Of a stretch of DNA of 64,000 bases, positions 1 through 8,055 are shown in pieces; the stretch's first letter is position 1, and every line of letters starts with the position of its first letter. Under the pieces are notes generated by a model. The model saw only the letters and a program-made list of their open reading frames with translations, searched no databases and had not been told where the DNA came from. The translations under genes and the position numbers were made by a program. The stretch comes from Streptomyces sp. RB17 (GTDB taxonomy: Bacteria; Actinomycetota; Actinomycetes; Streptomycetales; Streptomycetaceae), in NCBI RefSeq assembly GCF_009604455.1, contig NZ_WEGL01000006.1, positions 372,001-436,000 of the forward strand, in the 5' to 3' direction.

Positions 1-273
1 GAAGGGGTCGGCGAGATCCTCCAGGACCAGGCCGATGCTCGCCGTACGGCCCTTGCGCAGCACGCGGGCGCTGTCGTTGCGGCGGAAGCCCAGCGCGTCG
101 ATCGCCTCCTGCACCCGGCGCTCGGTGTCCGGGGTGACTCCGGGCTCGCCGTTGACCACCCGGGAGACCGTCTTCAGGCCGACCCCGGCCCGCGCCGCCA
201 CGTCCTTCATGGTCGGGCGGTTGCCGTAACGGGTGCCGGAAAGGCTGTCTGTGCGGCGGGTGGTCTCGGGCAC
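1..273 (-). CDS. LacI-family transcriptional regulator (N-terminal part, cut by window edge)
   Basis: Only the first 91 codons lie in the window and the reading frame is open to base 1. They encode a short polar leader followed by a classic LacI helix-turn-helix: TMKDVAARAGVGLKTVSRVVN, then a hinge-type region. The sugar-binding domain lies outside. I chose the GTG at 273. An in-frame ATG at 210 begins exactly at the helix-turn-helix (MKDVAARAG) and is a real alternative. LacI regulators usually repress sugar-use genes and are released by a sugar. The divergent ROK sugar kinase and the palindrome at 417-428 suggest a local target, which is inference. Confidence 0.9.
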   Translation of the reverse strand, partial: MPETTRRTDSLSGTRYGNRPTMKDVAARAGVGLKTVSRVVNGEPGVTPDTERRVQEAIDALGFRRNDSARVLRKGRTASIGLVLEDLADPF

Positions 274-416
274 GATGCGGCGTCCTGTCCTGTCGTCCGT
301 CTGGCCACGGAGCCGGTGCGCCCGGGGGTGTGCGCCGGTGTGTGCGGGGTTGTGCACCCCGGGTGATGCGCCGATCCGTGGTTTGTATGAGGATGTGGCG
401 TCGAGCATAGAGCCTG

Positions 417-428
417 GACAACGTTGTC
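417..428. promoter_or_regulatory. LacI-type operator palindrome
   Basis: GACAACGTTGTC is a perfect 12-bp palindrome centred on CG, the central dinucleotide typical of LacI-family operators. It lies in the divergent gap between the LacI gene (start 273) and the ROK kinase (start 534). Binding by this particular LacI protein is inferred from position only. Confidence 0.6.
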
Positions 429-533
429 AGATGCGCGAGAGACTGTCCACGACTGTCTGTCGGCCTGCGTCCCACCGTGTGACCGGCCTGCGCCTTTTGG
501 TTCTCGAGCTTTCAACGGGGAGATCTGACTCTG

Positions 534-1481
534 ATGCACACCGACCTCGTGGCGGCCCTGGACATCGGCGGCACCAAGATCGCCGGCGCGCTGGTGGACG
601 GCGACGGACGGATACTGGCACGCGCCCAGCGCGGCACGCCCGCCCAGCAGAACGGCGAAACGGTCATGCGGGCCGTCGAGGAGGTCGTCGGCGACCTCGC
701 CGGGTCGCCGCTGTGGGAACGCGCCGGCAGCGTCGGCATCGGCAGCGCCGGCCCGGTGGACGCCTCGGCGGGCACGGTCAGTCCGGTGAACGTGCCGGGC
801 TGGCGGGACTTCCCACTGGTCGAGCGGGTGCGCACGGCCACCGGCGGGCTCCCCGTCGAGCTGATCGGCGACGGAGTCGCGATCACGGCGGCCGAGCACT
901 GGCAGGGCGCCGCGCGCGGCCACGACAACGCGCTGTGCATGGTGGTGTCGACCGGCGTCGGGGGCGGCCTGGTCCTGAACGGCCAGTTGCACCCCGGGCC
1001 GACCGGCAACGCGGGGCACATCGGTCACATCAGCGTCGACCTCGACGGCGACCCGTGCCCGTGCGGCTCGCGCGGCTGTGTGGAGCGGATCGCGAGCGGC
1101 CCGAACATCGCCCGCCGCGCCCTGGAGCAGGGCTGGCGACCCGGCCCCGACGGCGACACCTCGGCCGCCGCCGTGGCCGACGCCGCCCGCGAGGGCGACC
1201 CGGTCGCCGTAGCCTCCTTCGAGCGCGCGGCGCAGGCCCTGGCCGCCGGCATCGCGGCAACCGCGACCCTGGTCGAGATCGACATCGCCGTGATCGGCGG
1301 CGGCGTCGGCAAGGCGGGCGACATCCTCTTCACCCCCCTGCGCAAGGCCCTCGCCGCCTACGCGACCCTCTCCTTCGTCCAGCGCCTGACCATCGCCCCC
1401 GCCCAGATGGGCACGGACGCGGGGCTGGTCGGCGCGGCGGCCGCTGCGCTGGCGCGGAGGCCGGACGCGGCGGGGGTCTGA
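534..1481 (+). CDS. ROK-family sugar kinase (glucokinase or N-acetylhexosamine kinase type)
   Basis: The 315-aa protein has the ROK phosphate-binding motif DIGGTK at residues 10-15, the VSTGVGGG segment, and the ROK signature ending in the zinc-binding CPCGSRGC near residue 180. Length and order match single-domain ROK kinases that phosphorylate hexoses with ATP in the cytoplasm. There is no N-terminal helix-turn-helix, so this is an enzyme and not a ROK repressor. GGGGAG lies about 11 nt before the ATG. Divergence from a LacI regulator and proximity to a secreted alpha-galactosidase suggest phosphorylation of an imported sugar. The exact substrate cannot be read from sequence. Confidence 0.88.
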   Translation: MHTDLVAALDIGGTKIAGALVDGDGRILARAQRGTPAQQNGETVMRAVEEVVGDLAGSPLWERAGSVGIGSAGPVDASAGTVSPVNVPGWRDFPLVERVRTATGGLPVELIGDGVAITAAEHWQGAARGHDNALCMVVSTGVGGGLVLNGQLHPGPTGNAGHIGHISVDLDGDPCPCGSRGCVERIASGPNIARRALEQGWRPGPDGDTSAAAVADAAREGDPVAVASFERAAQALAAGIAATATLVEIDIAVIGGGVGKAGDILFTPLRKALAAYATLSFVQRLTIAPAQMGTDAGLVGAAAAALARRPDAAGV

Positions 1482-1521
1482 CGGGCACCGGGGACGCCGC
1501 GCCCACCGGTGCCGCCTCCCG

Positions 1522-1565
1522 AAGGGGCGCGGGGGACTGCGCGACCAGCCCCCACGCACCCGGAG
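1522..1565 (+). repeat. Dispersed Streptomyces intergenic element, copy 1
   Basis: The segment containing GGGACTGCGCGACCAGCC followed by CCCACGCACCCGG matches a short GC-rich element that recurs in intergenic DNA across Streptomyces (from memory). It lies between the convergent ROK kinase and alpha-galactosidase genes. Other copies here are at 7141-7180, four in 36161-36590 and one inverted at 36686-36740. Confidence 0.7.
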
Positions 1566-1601
1566 CCGCGTACGGCTCACCGCCCCGTCGGGTGGGCTTC
1601 G

Positions 1602-3623
1602 TCAGCAACTCACGCGCGCGGCCGCCCAGTCCGCATGGTCGGAGTCGTTGCCGTCTCCCGCGTCGGTGACGACCAGCCGGATCACCTGGGCGCCGGTGAC
1701 GTCGGCCGTGAGCGGCTGGGCCGGCATCGCGTTGGTCAGGACGCCGGTCGAGGCGACCTTCGTGCCGTCGGCCCAGATCTCGAAGGTGACGGTGCCCTTC
1801 GTGCCCTTCTCGTCGTCCACGCCGACGTCCGCGGTGACCTTGCTGCAGGCCTTGCCGGTGTAGAAGGAGACGTCGCTCGGGGCGTGCACGCCGAGGCCCT
1901 TGGCGTACACGGCGCCGCCGATGGTGATCGGGTGGCCGTCGCCCGCGGCGCTCTCCCCGTTGCTGGTGTCGCGCTCCACCGGCCCCCAGCCGCTGGTCGC
2001 CGACAGCCAGGTCAGGTCACTGAGGTACGACGTCCCGGCGGGCGGCCGGACGACGACGGACGCGGTCAGCGGGACGGTGTCGGTGACGGGCTGACCGGTC
2101 GGGGAGACGTAACGCGCCCGCAGCGTGAGGCCGTAGGAGCCGGCCGGTGTTCCGGCCGGCGCGGTGACGGTCCACCCGGTGCGCAGGGCCTGGCCGGTGG
2201 CGAGAGTGCCGGCGGTGGCCGGCGAGGTGGCCCGTACGGTCCATCCGTCGGGGCCGGTCAAGGACGCGGAGACGCGGCGCGCGGGGTTGCGGCCTAGGTC
2301 GGTGACGGTGCTGGTCAGCGTGGCCGGAGTGCCCGCCTCAAGCAACGTGCTGCCGTCCAGGCCCAGTTCGGCGGCGGGCGGGTGCGCGGCCCAGCGGGGG
2401 TCGGCCGAGACGCGCAGCAGCACGGTGCCGTGGGCCGGGACGGTGGCCGCGAGAGTGCCGGCGGTGTTGTAGCTCTTGTGCTGCCACAGGTCCCGCAGGG
2501 TGTACGCGGAGGCGTCGGGGAGGCCGACGGCGGTCGCGGTGGTGGCGATCCGCTGGGCGGTGCCCGACTCGTTGAACAGGGCCACCGCGCGGCTGCCGTC
2601 CTTCATCTCCTTGGCGATCACCCAGCGTCCGTCGGCCGAGGAGACGACCGTGCCCTGCTTGCCCAGCGGGTCCTGGTCGACCGCGATGACCTCTTTGTTG
2701 TCCAGGATGTCGAAGGTCGCGGGTGAGGCCTTGCGCAGGTCGGTGCCGATCAGCAGCGGCGCGGCCATGACCGACCAGAGGGAGAAGTGCGAGCGGTACT
2801 CGGTGTCCGTCATGCCGCCGTTGCCGACCTCCAGCATGTCGGGGTCGTTCCAGTGGCCGGGACCGGCGTACGGCGCGAGCGGCAGGTTCTGCTTCAGGAT
2901 GGACAGCATCGAGGACCAGTCGTCACTGATGTCACCGGTGGTCCGCCACAGGTGGCCGACGTCGGAGGCCCACTCCCAGGGCTTGTTCTGGCCCCATTCG
3001 CAGATGCTGTAGACGATGGGCCGCCCGGTGGCCTCGAGCGCGTCGCGCATGGTCGTGTAGCGCTTCTTGGCGTCGACGCCCTGGTTGTTGCAGTTGTCGT
3101 ACTTCAGGTAGTCCACGCCCCAGTCGGCGAACTGCTGGGCGTCGCTGTACTCGTGGCCGAGCGCGCCGGGGAAGCCCGCGCTGTTGCAGGTCTTGGTGCC
3201 GGCGCTGGTGTAGATGCCGAGTTTGAGCCCCTTGGAGTGGACGTAGTCGGCGACGGCCTTGATGCCGTTCGGGAAGCGGGCCGGGTCGGGCACCAGCTTG
3301 CCGTCGGCGTCGCGCTGCGGCAGGGCCCAGCAGTCGTCCAGGTTGACGTACTGGTAGCCGGCGTCCTTCAGGCCCTTCGCCACGAAGAGGTCGGCGATGC
3401 CCTTGACCATGCTCTCGTTGAAGTCCGCGCTGCAGTGCGTGGAGTTCCAGTTGTTGAAGCCCATGGGCGGGGTCAGGGCGAGACCGTCGGCCAGGGCCGG
3501 AGCGGCCGGGGCCTGGGCGGAGGCGGCCAGCGCGGGGCCGGCGAGGCCCGCCGCGCACAGCAGGCCTGCGGTGAGTGCTCCGACGACTCTCCGGCGGGTT
3601 GTGCGGGTGTGAGGGTGACGCAT
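1602..3623 (-). CDS. Secreted alpha-galactosidase, GH27, with NPCBM domain
   Basis: The 673-aa precursor starts with an Arg-rich n-region and a hydrophobic stretch ending at ALA-AS near residue 33, a Sec or possibly Tat-type signal peptide. The catalytic barrel opens with TPPMGFNNWN. YLKYDNC carries the probable nucleophile Asp176 and TGDISDDW the acid/base Asp231, by comparison with GH27 enzymes. A beta-sandwich follows (about 335-420), then a NEW3-like domain (about 420-525) and a C-terminal NPCBM domain (about 530-673) likely to bind galactosides. It should release terminal alpha-galactose from oligosaccharides or galactomannan outside the cell. GGAGG precedes the ATG. The roughly 215-bp upstream gap is its promoter region; I see no copy of the 417-428 operator there. 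Confidence 0.93.
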   Translation of the reverse strand: MRHPHTRTTRRRVVGALTAGLLCAAGLAGPALAASAQAPAAPALADGLALTPPMGFNNWNSTHCSADFNESMVKGIADLFVAKGLKDAGYQYVNLDDCWALPQRDADGKLVPDPARFPNGIKAVADYVHSKGLKLGIYTSAGTKTCNSAGFPGALGHEYSDAQQFADWGVDYLKYDNCNNQGVDAKKRYTTMRDALEATGRPIVYSICEWGQNKPWEWASDVGHLWRTTGDISDDWSSMLSILKQNLPLAPYAGPGHWNDPDMLEVGNGGMTDTEYRSHFSLWSVMAAPLLIGTDLRKASPATFDILDNKEVIAVDQDPLGKQGTVVSSADGRWVIAKEMKDGSRAVALFNESGTAQRIATTATAVGLPDASAYTLRDLWQHKSYNTAGTLAATVPAHGTVLLRVSADPRWAAHPPAAELGLDGSTLLEAGTPATLTSTVTDLGRNPARRVSASLTGPDGWTVRATSPATAGTLATGQALRTGWTVTAPAGTPAGSYGLTLRARYVSPTGQPVTDTVPLTASVVVRPPAGTSYLSDLTWLSATSGWGPVERDTSNGESAAGDGHPITIGGAVYAKGLGVHAPSDVSFYTGKACSKVTADVGVDDEKGTKGTVTFEIWADGTKVASTGVLTNAMPAQPLTADVTGAQVIRLVVTDAGDGNDSDHADWAAARVSC

Positions 3624-3838
3624 CGTTGACGTTCCTCCGACTCGCGAAAGGTGACTGACGGCAGGGCGGTGCCTGGGTGTCGTGCATGTGTCAGCTGTGC
3701 GCGTTTACGGTAGGACGTGTCGGACTGTGTTGGAAGAGGTGCGTCCCGACTGTTCGACACGCCGTCAGAGGCGTTGGTGGCAGGGCCGTTCAGGTCAGTG
3801 GCTGCTGTCGGGCGTTCGGATATGTGCGCTTCCGGGGC

Positions 3839-4615
3839 TCACGCCTCGTCGTCGACGCGGCCCCAGCCGGGCAGTGGAGGCTGGGGCCAGGCGGGCGGGG
3901 CCGGGAGGAGAGCGGCCGGGTTGCCGGTCGTGAGCACGCCGGCCGGAGTCCGTCCGCTGAGCCAGCCGAGCACCTGGTGCCCGGCTCCCGTGACCGAAGG
4001 TCCCTCCGGCGCCACACACCAGCGCCGGCCGAGGTCCACGGCCTCCACCGAGGCGAGCGGAAAGCCCTGGGCGCGCAGTGTGGTGAGGGTGTCGTCCAGC
4101 GCCCAGGCGACATAGCTGTCGGGCCACTGCTCGGTGCCGTGCCCGACGCCCAGGTCGAGGTGGTGCGTCTCCAACTCCCGCAGGCAGCGCAGCAGGAGGT
4201 ACCAGGCCGGGTGCCGCCAGCCGGCCAGCGCGGGGACCAGCCGGTCCCAGGCGGGGCCGGACAGCACGCGTGCGTGCGCCGCGAACCGGTCCAGGCCCTC
4301 ACGCAGTCGGGCCGCGAGCCCCTCGGCGGACAGTGTGGCGTCCCGCTCGATCGCCGCGGCCTGCGTCGCCGCGTCCGTGCGGGGGCCCGGTGCGCGGCCG
4401 GTGTGGGCCAGGCGCAGCAGCCAGACGTAGGCGTCGACGCTGTGGGCGACGTGGGCGAGCACATGGCCGCGCGTCCACCCCGGCAGCCCGGAAGGGGCAC
4501 GCAGTCCGGGGCCGGACAGGCCGGCCGCGGCCCGCGCGAACCGGTCGCCCGAGCGCACGACGTCCTCGATGGGACCGGCTCCGGCTCCGGCGCCGAAGCC
4601 CGGGAGCCCGCTCAC
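3839..4615 (-). CDS. Maleylpyruvate isomerase-family (MDMPI/DinB-like) mycothiol-type protein
   Basis: The 258-aa protein has the four-helix MDMPI N-terminal fold: GHVLAHVAHSVDAY and ELETHHLDLGVGH supply the His/Glu metal ligands, and a smaller C-terminal domain follows. Members are metal-binding proteins, some using mycothiol as thiol cofactor for isomerase or transferase reactions. The substrate here is unknown. The start is the GTG at 4615, whose GTGA overlaps the stop of the upstream gene (4612-4965), so the two are translationally coupled. A second, separate family member is at 17228-17968. Confidence 0.8.
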   Translation of the reverse strand: MSGLPGFGAGAGAGPIEDVVRSGDRFARAAAGLSGPGLRAPSGLPGWTRGHVLAHVAHSVDAYVWLLRLAHTGRAPGPRTDAATQAAAIERDATLSAEGLAARLREGLDRFAAHARVLSGPAWDRLVPALAGWRHPAWYLLLRCLRELETHHLDLGVGHGTEQWPDSYVAWALDDTLTTLRAQGFPLASVEAVDLGRRWCVAPEGPSVTGAGHQVLGWLSGRTPAGVLTTGNPAALLPAPPAWPQPPLPGWGRVDDEA

Positions 4616-4965
4616 CGGAACTCCCGCACGACTTCGATCCGTCCGACGATATGGGCGTTGAACTCGTCCAACTCCTCCGCCGGGACCCACAGTTCGAGGA
4701 TCGTCTCGCCGCCGGCCCGCCGGACCGGATACCGGGCGAGGAACTCCGTGTCGACCTCGAACCGGGTCACGAAACCGGCGCCGTCGTGCTGGACGTTCCA
4801 GTCCCGGGCGATGCGGATCGCGTAGTCCTCGTTGAGGACCGGGTAGAAGATCGGCTGCTCCGGGAGCCGGGGCGGCCAGGCCCGCCAGTCGAGCCCGCGG
4901 ACCAGCTCCAGCTCCTTGGGGCCCGTCGGGCGCCAGAGGGTCGTCGTCGGGGGTGGGCTGGTCAT
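4612..4965 (-). CDS. Conserved actinobacterial hypothetical protein (117 aa)
   Basis: Starts MTSPPPTTTLWRPTGPKEL and contains QPIFYPVLNEDYAIRIARDW and an acidic C-terminus. Very similar Streptomyces proteins often carry the label ADP-ribosylation/crystallin J1, but no ADP-ribosyl hydrolase motif is visible and I would not take that name literally. GGAGA lies before the ATG. It overlaps the MDMPI gene by 4 bp (GTGA), so the pair is an operon. No signal peptide or membrane segment. The function is unknown. Confidence 0.82.
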   Translation of the reverse strand: MTSPPPTTTLWRPTGPKELELVRGLDWRAWPPRLPEQPIFYPVLNEDYAIRIARDWNVQHDGAGFVTRFEVDTEFLARYPVRRAGGETILELWVPAEELDEFNAHIVGRIEVVREFR

Positions 4966-5075
4966 GGTCTCGCGTCTCCGGTACGGGCCTGCCACGCCGG
5001 CAGGCAGGTCGGGAGGTCGGACGATACCGGCCTCACCGAGGAGCGGACCAGCGGATTTCGGCGGGGCCGGCAGCC

Positions 5076-5408
5076 TCATGGCGCCGCGAACCGCCGTGCC
5101 AGGTCGCGGTGATGTGCGGCCGCCCGCTCCACCCGGGCCCGATCGGCCGTCGCCCCGGGCCGTACGGCCAGCCCCGCGAGCCGGTCGGCGAGCCGCTTGT
5201 GCCGGTCCCGGGCGTGCTCGCGGCACGGCAGGCACGTGACGCGCTCGGGGTGCCGTGAGACGTGAGCGCGGGGCACCCGCAGTCCGCACCCCGTGGTGGC
5301 CTCGGCGGACAGCGTGCCGACCAGACCGAACGTGGCGGCGATGACGTTGCGCACGGCCGCCGCGTCGCCCTGCGCCTCGACATGGACGTGACCGTCGGAA
5401 TGCTCCAT
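5076..5408 (-). CDS. Hypothetical protein (110 aa) with CxxC motif
   Basis: Small soluble protein beginning MEHSDGHVHVEAQGD, with a CLPCREHARDRHKR segment that could bind metal or act in redox chemistry, and an Arg/Ala-rich helical C-terminus. I do not recognise a family. The ATG at 5408 is preferred because further upstream the frame runs into the 25-bp tandem repeat array. The opposite strand is also open here, so coding status rests mainly on composition and on the uninterrupted frame. Confidence 0.6.
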   Translation of the reverse strand: MEHSDGHVHVEAQGDAAAVRNVIAATFGLVGTLSAEATTGCGLRVPRAHVSRHPERVTCLPCREHARDRHKRLADRLAGLAVRPGATADRARVERAAAHHRDLARRFAAP

Positions 5409-5426
5409 GCGCCCTCCCGCCGGGCT

Positions 5427-5613
5427 GGTGACCCGGCCTTCCCACGGGTTCGGTGACCCGGCCCTCCCGGCCCGGGACGGTGACTCGCCACTTCCACCGG
5501 GGCGACAACTCGCCGCTCCCACCGGGACAGTAACTCTCCCCTCCCACCGGGACAGTAGCTCTCCCTCCCATCGGGACGGTGACCCACCCCTCCCCTGAGG
5601 ACGGTGACCTCGG
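5427..5613. repeat. Tandem array of about seven 25-bp units
   Basis: Successive units begin with variants of GGTGACCCGGCC and end with variants of CTCCCACCGGGAC. The period is close to 25 bp and about 7.5 copies are visible. It occupies the divergent region between the 110-aa gene (start 5408) and the small secreted protein (start 5670), where promoters would be expected. Units have no spacers, so it is not a CRISPR array. Confidence 0.85.
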
Positions 5614-5669
5614 TCGTCCGCTCGCGGGTCTCCGCGTGACCGTTGGCCGGATCCGCAGTTGATCAGCGC

Positions 5670-5876
5670 ATGAAGAAGCGCAGCATGCTCGCCATCGCCA
5701 GCCTGGCCACCGGATTCGTCGTGGCCGCCGTCACCCCCTCCCACGCGGCGGACAAGGGCCCCGCCGGGATGGCCCTGGACGGCCTCAACGTCTCGGACAC
5801 GCTCGACTCGGCCGCCGGCCACCCGGTCAGCCTGGACAGTTTCACCGTCGACGACCAGCCCCACGGGCAGCGGTAG
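5670..5876 (+). CDS. Small secreted protein (68 aa)
   Basis: The peptide starts MKKRSMLAIASLATGFVVAA and has a signal-peptidase-like site at PSHAA-D near residue 27, leaving a mature acidic peptide of about 41 residues (DKGPAGMALDGLNVSDTL...). I place the start at the ATG at 5670, directly before MKKR, and not at an upstream in-frame codon, because this gives a normal signal peptide. A strong hairpin follows 21 bp after the stop, consistent with a monocistronic gene. Similar short secreted peptides occur in Streptomyces; the function is unknown. Confidence 0.72.
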   Translation: MKKRSMLAIASLATGFVVAAVTPSHAADKGPAGMALDGLNVSDTLDSAAGHPVSLDSFTVDDQPHGQR

Positions 5877-5897
5877 GCCCGACGGCCCACGGCGCGC

Positions 5898-5930
5898 GTG
5901 CCGGTGTCCCCGCCGCGGGGGCACCGGCAC
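5898..5930 (+). terminator. Hairpin terminator after the small secreted protein gene
   Basis: GTGCCGGTG pairs with CACCGGCAC, and the inner CCCC/GGGG extends the stem around a five-base GCCGC loop. The stem is GC-rich without a long T tract, as is usual in Streptomyces. Confidence 0.7.
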
Positions 5931-6018
5931 TCCCGTTCCGGCGCCCTCACCGGGGCGGGGTTTCCGTGGCAGGGTGGAGCGGGCAATCCTCAGGGGGCCA
6001 ACACAAGAGGGGGAGTCC

Positions 6019-7062
6019 GTGACCGTCGTCTGGATCAACGGCGCGTTCGGTGCGGGGAAGACCACCACCGCACGGGAACTGATCGAGCTGATCCCGAACA
6101 GCACGCTCTTCGACCCCGAGGTCATCGGCGCGGGGCTCACGCACCTGCTGCCGGCCAAGCGCCTCGCCGAGGTCGGTGACTTCCAGGACCTGCCGATCTG
6201 GCGCCGGCTCGTGGTCGACACGGCCGCCGCGATGCTCGCCGAGCTCGGCGGGACCCTCGTGGTGCCCATGACCCTGCTCCGCCAGGAGTACCGCGACGAG
6301 ATCTTCGGCGGCCTCGCCGCCCGCAGGATCCCCGTGCACCATCTGCTGCTCGCCCCGGCTGAAACGATCCTGCGCCAGCGGATAGCCGGCCGGGAGGTCC
6401 CGGCGGACCTGCCCGACGGCGAGATACGGGTGCGGCAGTGGGCCTACGACCACATAGAGCCCTACCGCGCCGCCCTCGCCTCCTGGCTCACCGCCGACGC
6501 CCACCTCGTGGACACCAGCGCCCTCACCCCGTACGCCACCGCCGTCCGCATCGCCGACGCCGTCGGCAGCGGTGCCGTACCGCCCTGCGACATCGTGCAG
6601 ACCCCCGAGCCGACCGCCGAGACCCTCGCCGCCGGGGTGCTGCTCTTCGACGAGCACGACCGGGTGCTCCTCGTGGACCCCACCTACAAGCCCGGCTGGG
6701 AGTTCCCCGGTGGCGTGGTCGAGCGCGGCGAGGCACCGGCCCGCGCCGGGATGCGCGAGGTCGCCGAGGAGACCGGGATACGGCTGCGGGAGGTGCCCCG
6801 GCTGCTCGTCGTGGACTGGGAACGGCCGGTGCCACCCGGCTTCGGCGGGCTGCGGCTGCTGTTCGACGGCGGCCGGCTGGCGTCCGGCGAGGCGTCCCGG
6901 GTGCTGCTGCCGGGCCCTGAGCTGCGCGGCTGGCGCTTCGCCAGCGAGCAGGAGGCCGCCGAGATGCTACCGCCGGTCCGCTACGAGCGGCTGCGCTGGG
7001 CACTGCGGGCGCGGGAGCGCGGGACCGCGCTGTATCTGGAGGCGGGAGTACCCGTCGGCTGA
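6019..7062 (+). CDS. P-loop kinase/ATP-binding protein fused to a Nudix hydrolase
   Basis: The 347-aa protein has two parts. The N-terminal part has a Walker A GAFGAGKTTT at about residues 8-17 and a kinase-like fold (VPMTLLRQEYRDEIF, then HHLLLAPAETILRQRI with the R..R pattern of nucleotide and small-molecule kinases). The C-terminal part, from about residue 200, is a Nudix domain whose box runs from GGVVERGEAPARAG into REVAEETG near 230-253. The Nudix part would hydrolyse a nucleoside-diphosphate-linked compound and the P-loop part would phosphorylate a small molecule; neither substrate is known. The start is the GTG at 6019 preceded by AGAGGGGGAG. Confidence 0.82.
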   Translation: MTVVWINGAFGAGKTTTARELIELIPNSTLFDPEVIGAGLTHLLPAKRLAEVGDFQDLPIWRRLVVDTAAAMLAELGGTLVVPMTLLRQEYRDEIFGGLAARRIPVHHLLLAPAETILRQRIAGREVPADLPDGEIRVRQWAYDHIEPYRAALASWLTADAHLVDTSALTPYATAVRIADAVGSGAVPPCDIVQTPEPTAETLAAGVLLFDEHDRVLLVDPTYKPGWEFPGGVVERGEAPARAGMREVAEETGIRLREVPRLLVVDWERPVPPGFGGLRLLFDGGRLASGEASRVLLPGPELRGWRFASEQEAAEMLPPVRYERLRWALRARERGTALYLEAGVPVG

Positions 7063-7140
7063 CCCCCGCCTGCGAGCCGGTGGCTGCCCGGCCGACGCGG
7101 CCCGTGGTGCGGTGCGGTGTGGTGCGCGCTTTCGGGTACC

Positions 7141-7180
7141 GGTGGGTGGTGGCCGGTCACGCAGTTCCCCGCGCCCCTCG
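7141..7180 (-). repeat. Dispersed Streptomyces intergenic element, copy 2
   Basis: GGTCACGCAGTTCCCCGCGC followed by CCCTCG is the reverse-orientation form of the element at 1522-1565. It sits in the convergent gap between the kinase-Nudix gene and the metallo-hydrolase gene. No gene is visible in 7063-7288. Confidence 0.7.
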
Positions 7181-7288
7181 CCCCGGTCGCATCCTGCGCC
7201 CCTCACGCCGGGAGCATCCCGGGCCCCTCAGGTCGGTCGTGGTACCGGAAGGACGACGAGCCGGTGGACGGCGGCGACGCCTCACCGG

Positions 7289-7993
7289 TCAGCGGGCCCT
7301 CGCGACCTCGCGCAGCGCGGCGGCGGCGCCGCCCACCACGGGATCTCCGTGTCCGAAGCACGCCACGTCCGCGTCCAGTTCAGCCAATCGCACCAGCGAG
7401 GCGAGGAGTTGCGGACGGTCGAGGTTGAACACCCCGGGTAGCACCGATCCGTCGACCGGCGAGGCCGCCACCGTGTCCCCGGTGAACAGCACGCGCTCCT
7501 CGGGCAGGAACAGGGCGATGCTGCCGTCGGTGTGCCCCGGCACGTGGATCACCCGGGCGCCCCCGCCGAAGCCCAGCACGTCGCCGTCGGACACGCCGGT
7601 GACCGAGGCCGGCGGCATCGGCGTACCGTCGGGGAGGAGCTTGGCCGCCGCCGCGTGGATCGGCAGCTCCCAGTCCTCGAACCGTGGGTGCGGACCGGGG
7701 AGTTCACCCCGGACGAAGGGCGCGTCCAGGGGGTGCGCCAGCACCTCGGCACCGCTCAGCGCGGCGAACTCGCCCGCCCCGCCCACGTGGTCCTCGTGGA
7801 AGTGGGTCAGCACGATCCGCCGTACGTCCCCGGGCGCGTGCCCCAGTGCCCGCACCGCGTCGGCGATCGCACGGCCGGCACCGATCGTGCCCGCGTCGAT
7901 CAGCGTCAGCGCGTCGTCGTCGCGCCAGAGATAGGCCTGGCCGACGGGGAAGCGCAGGAGGTGCAGCCGGGGGAGCAGTCCGATGACGTCCAT
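7289..7993 (-). CDS. Metallo-beta-lactamase-fold hydrolase
   Basis: The 234-aa protein has the metal-binding motif LTHFHEDHVGG, a second His in HVPGHTDGS, the metal-bridging Asp in LFTGDTV and a final His in CFGHGDP, in the usual order for the MBL-fold superfamily. Length and motifs fit a glyoxalase-II-like or quorum-lactonase-like enzyme binding two zinc or iron ions. The substrate is unassigned. TACCGT lies exactly 6 nt before the ATG at 7993, so the transcript may be leaderless. No signal peptide, so probably cytoplasmic. Confidence 0.88.
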   Translation of the reverse strand: MDVIGLLPRLHLLRFPVGQAYLWRDDDALTLIDAGTIGAGRAIADAVRALGHAPGDVRRIVLTHFHEDHVGGAGEFAALSGAEVLAHPLDAPFVRGELPGPHPRFEDWELPIHAAAAKLLPDGTPMPPASVTGVSDGDVLGFGGGARVIHVPGHTDGSIALFLPEERVLFTGDTVAASPVDGSVLPGVFNLDRPQLLASLVRLAELDADVACFGHGDPVVGGAAAALREVARAR

Positions 7994-8055
7994 GCGCCGA
8001 CGGTAGGCGGCGCCCCCGCCCGTGGGCGAGGGCGCTCTGCCGCGGGCAGAAGGGC

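Noticed and set aside
5427..5613. CRISPR-like repeats near 5.4 kb
   Set aside because: The 25-bp units have no spacers and drift steadily; it is a simple tandem array.
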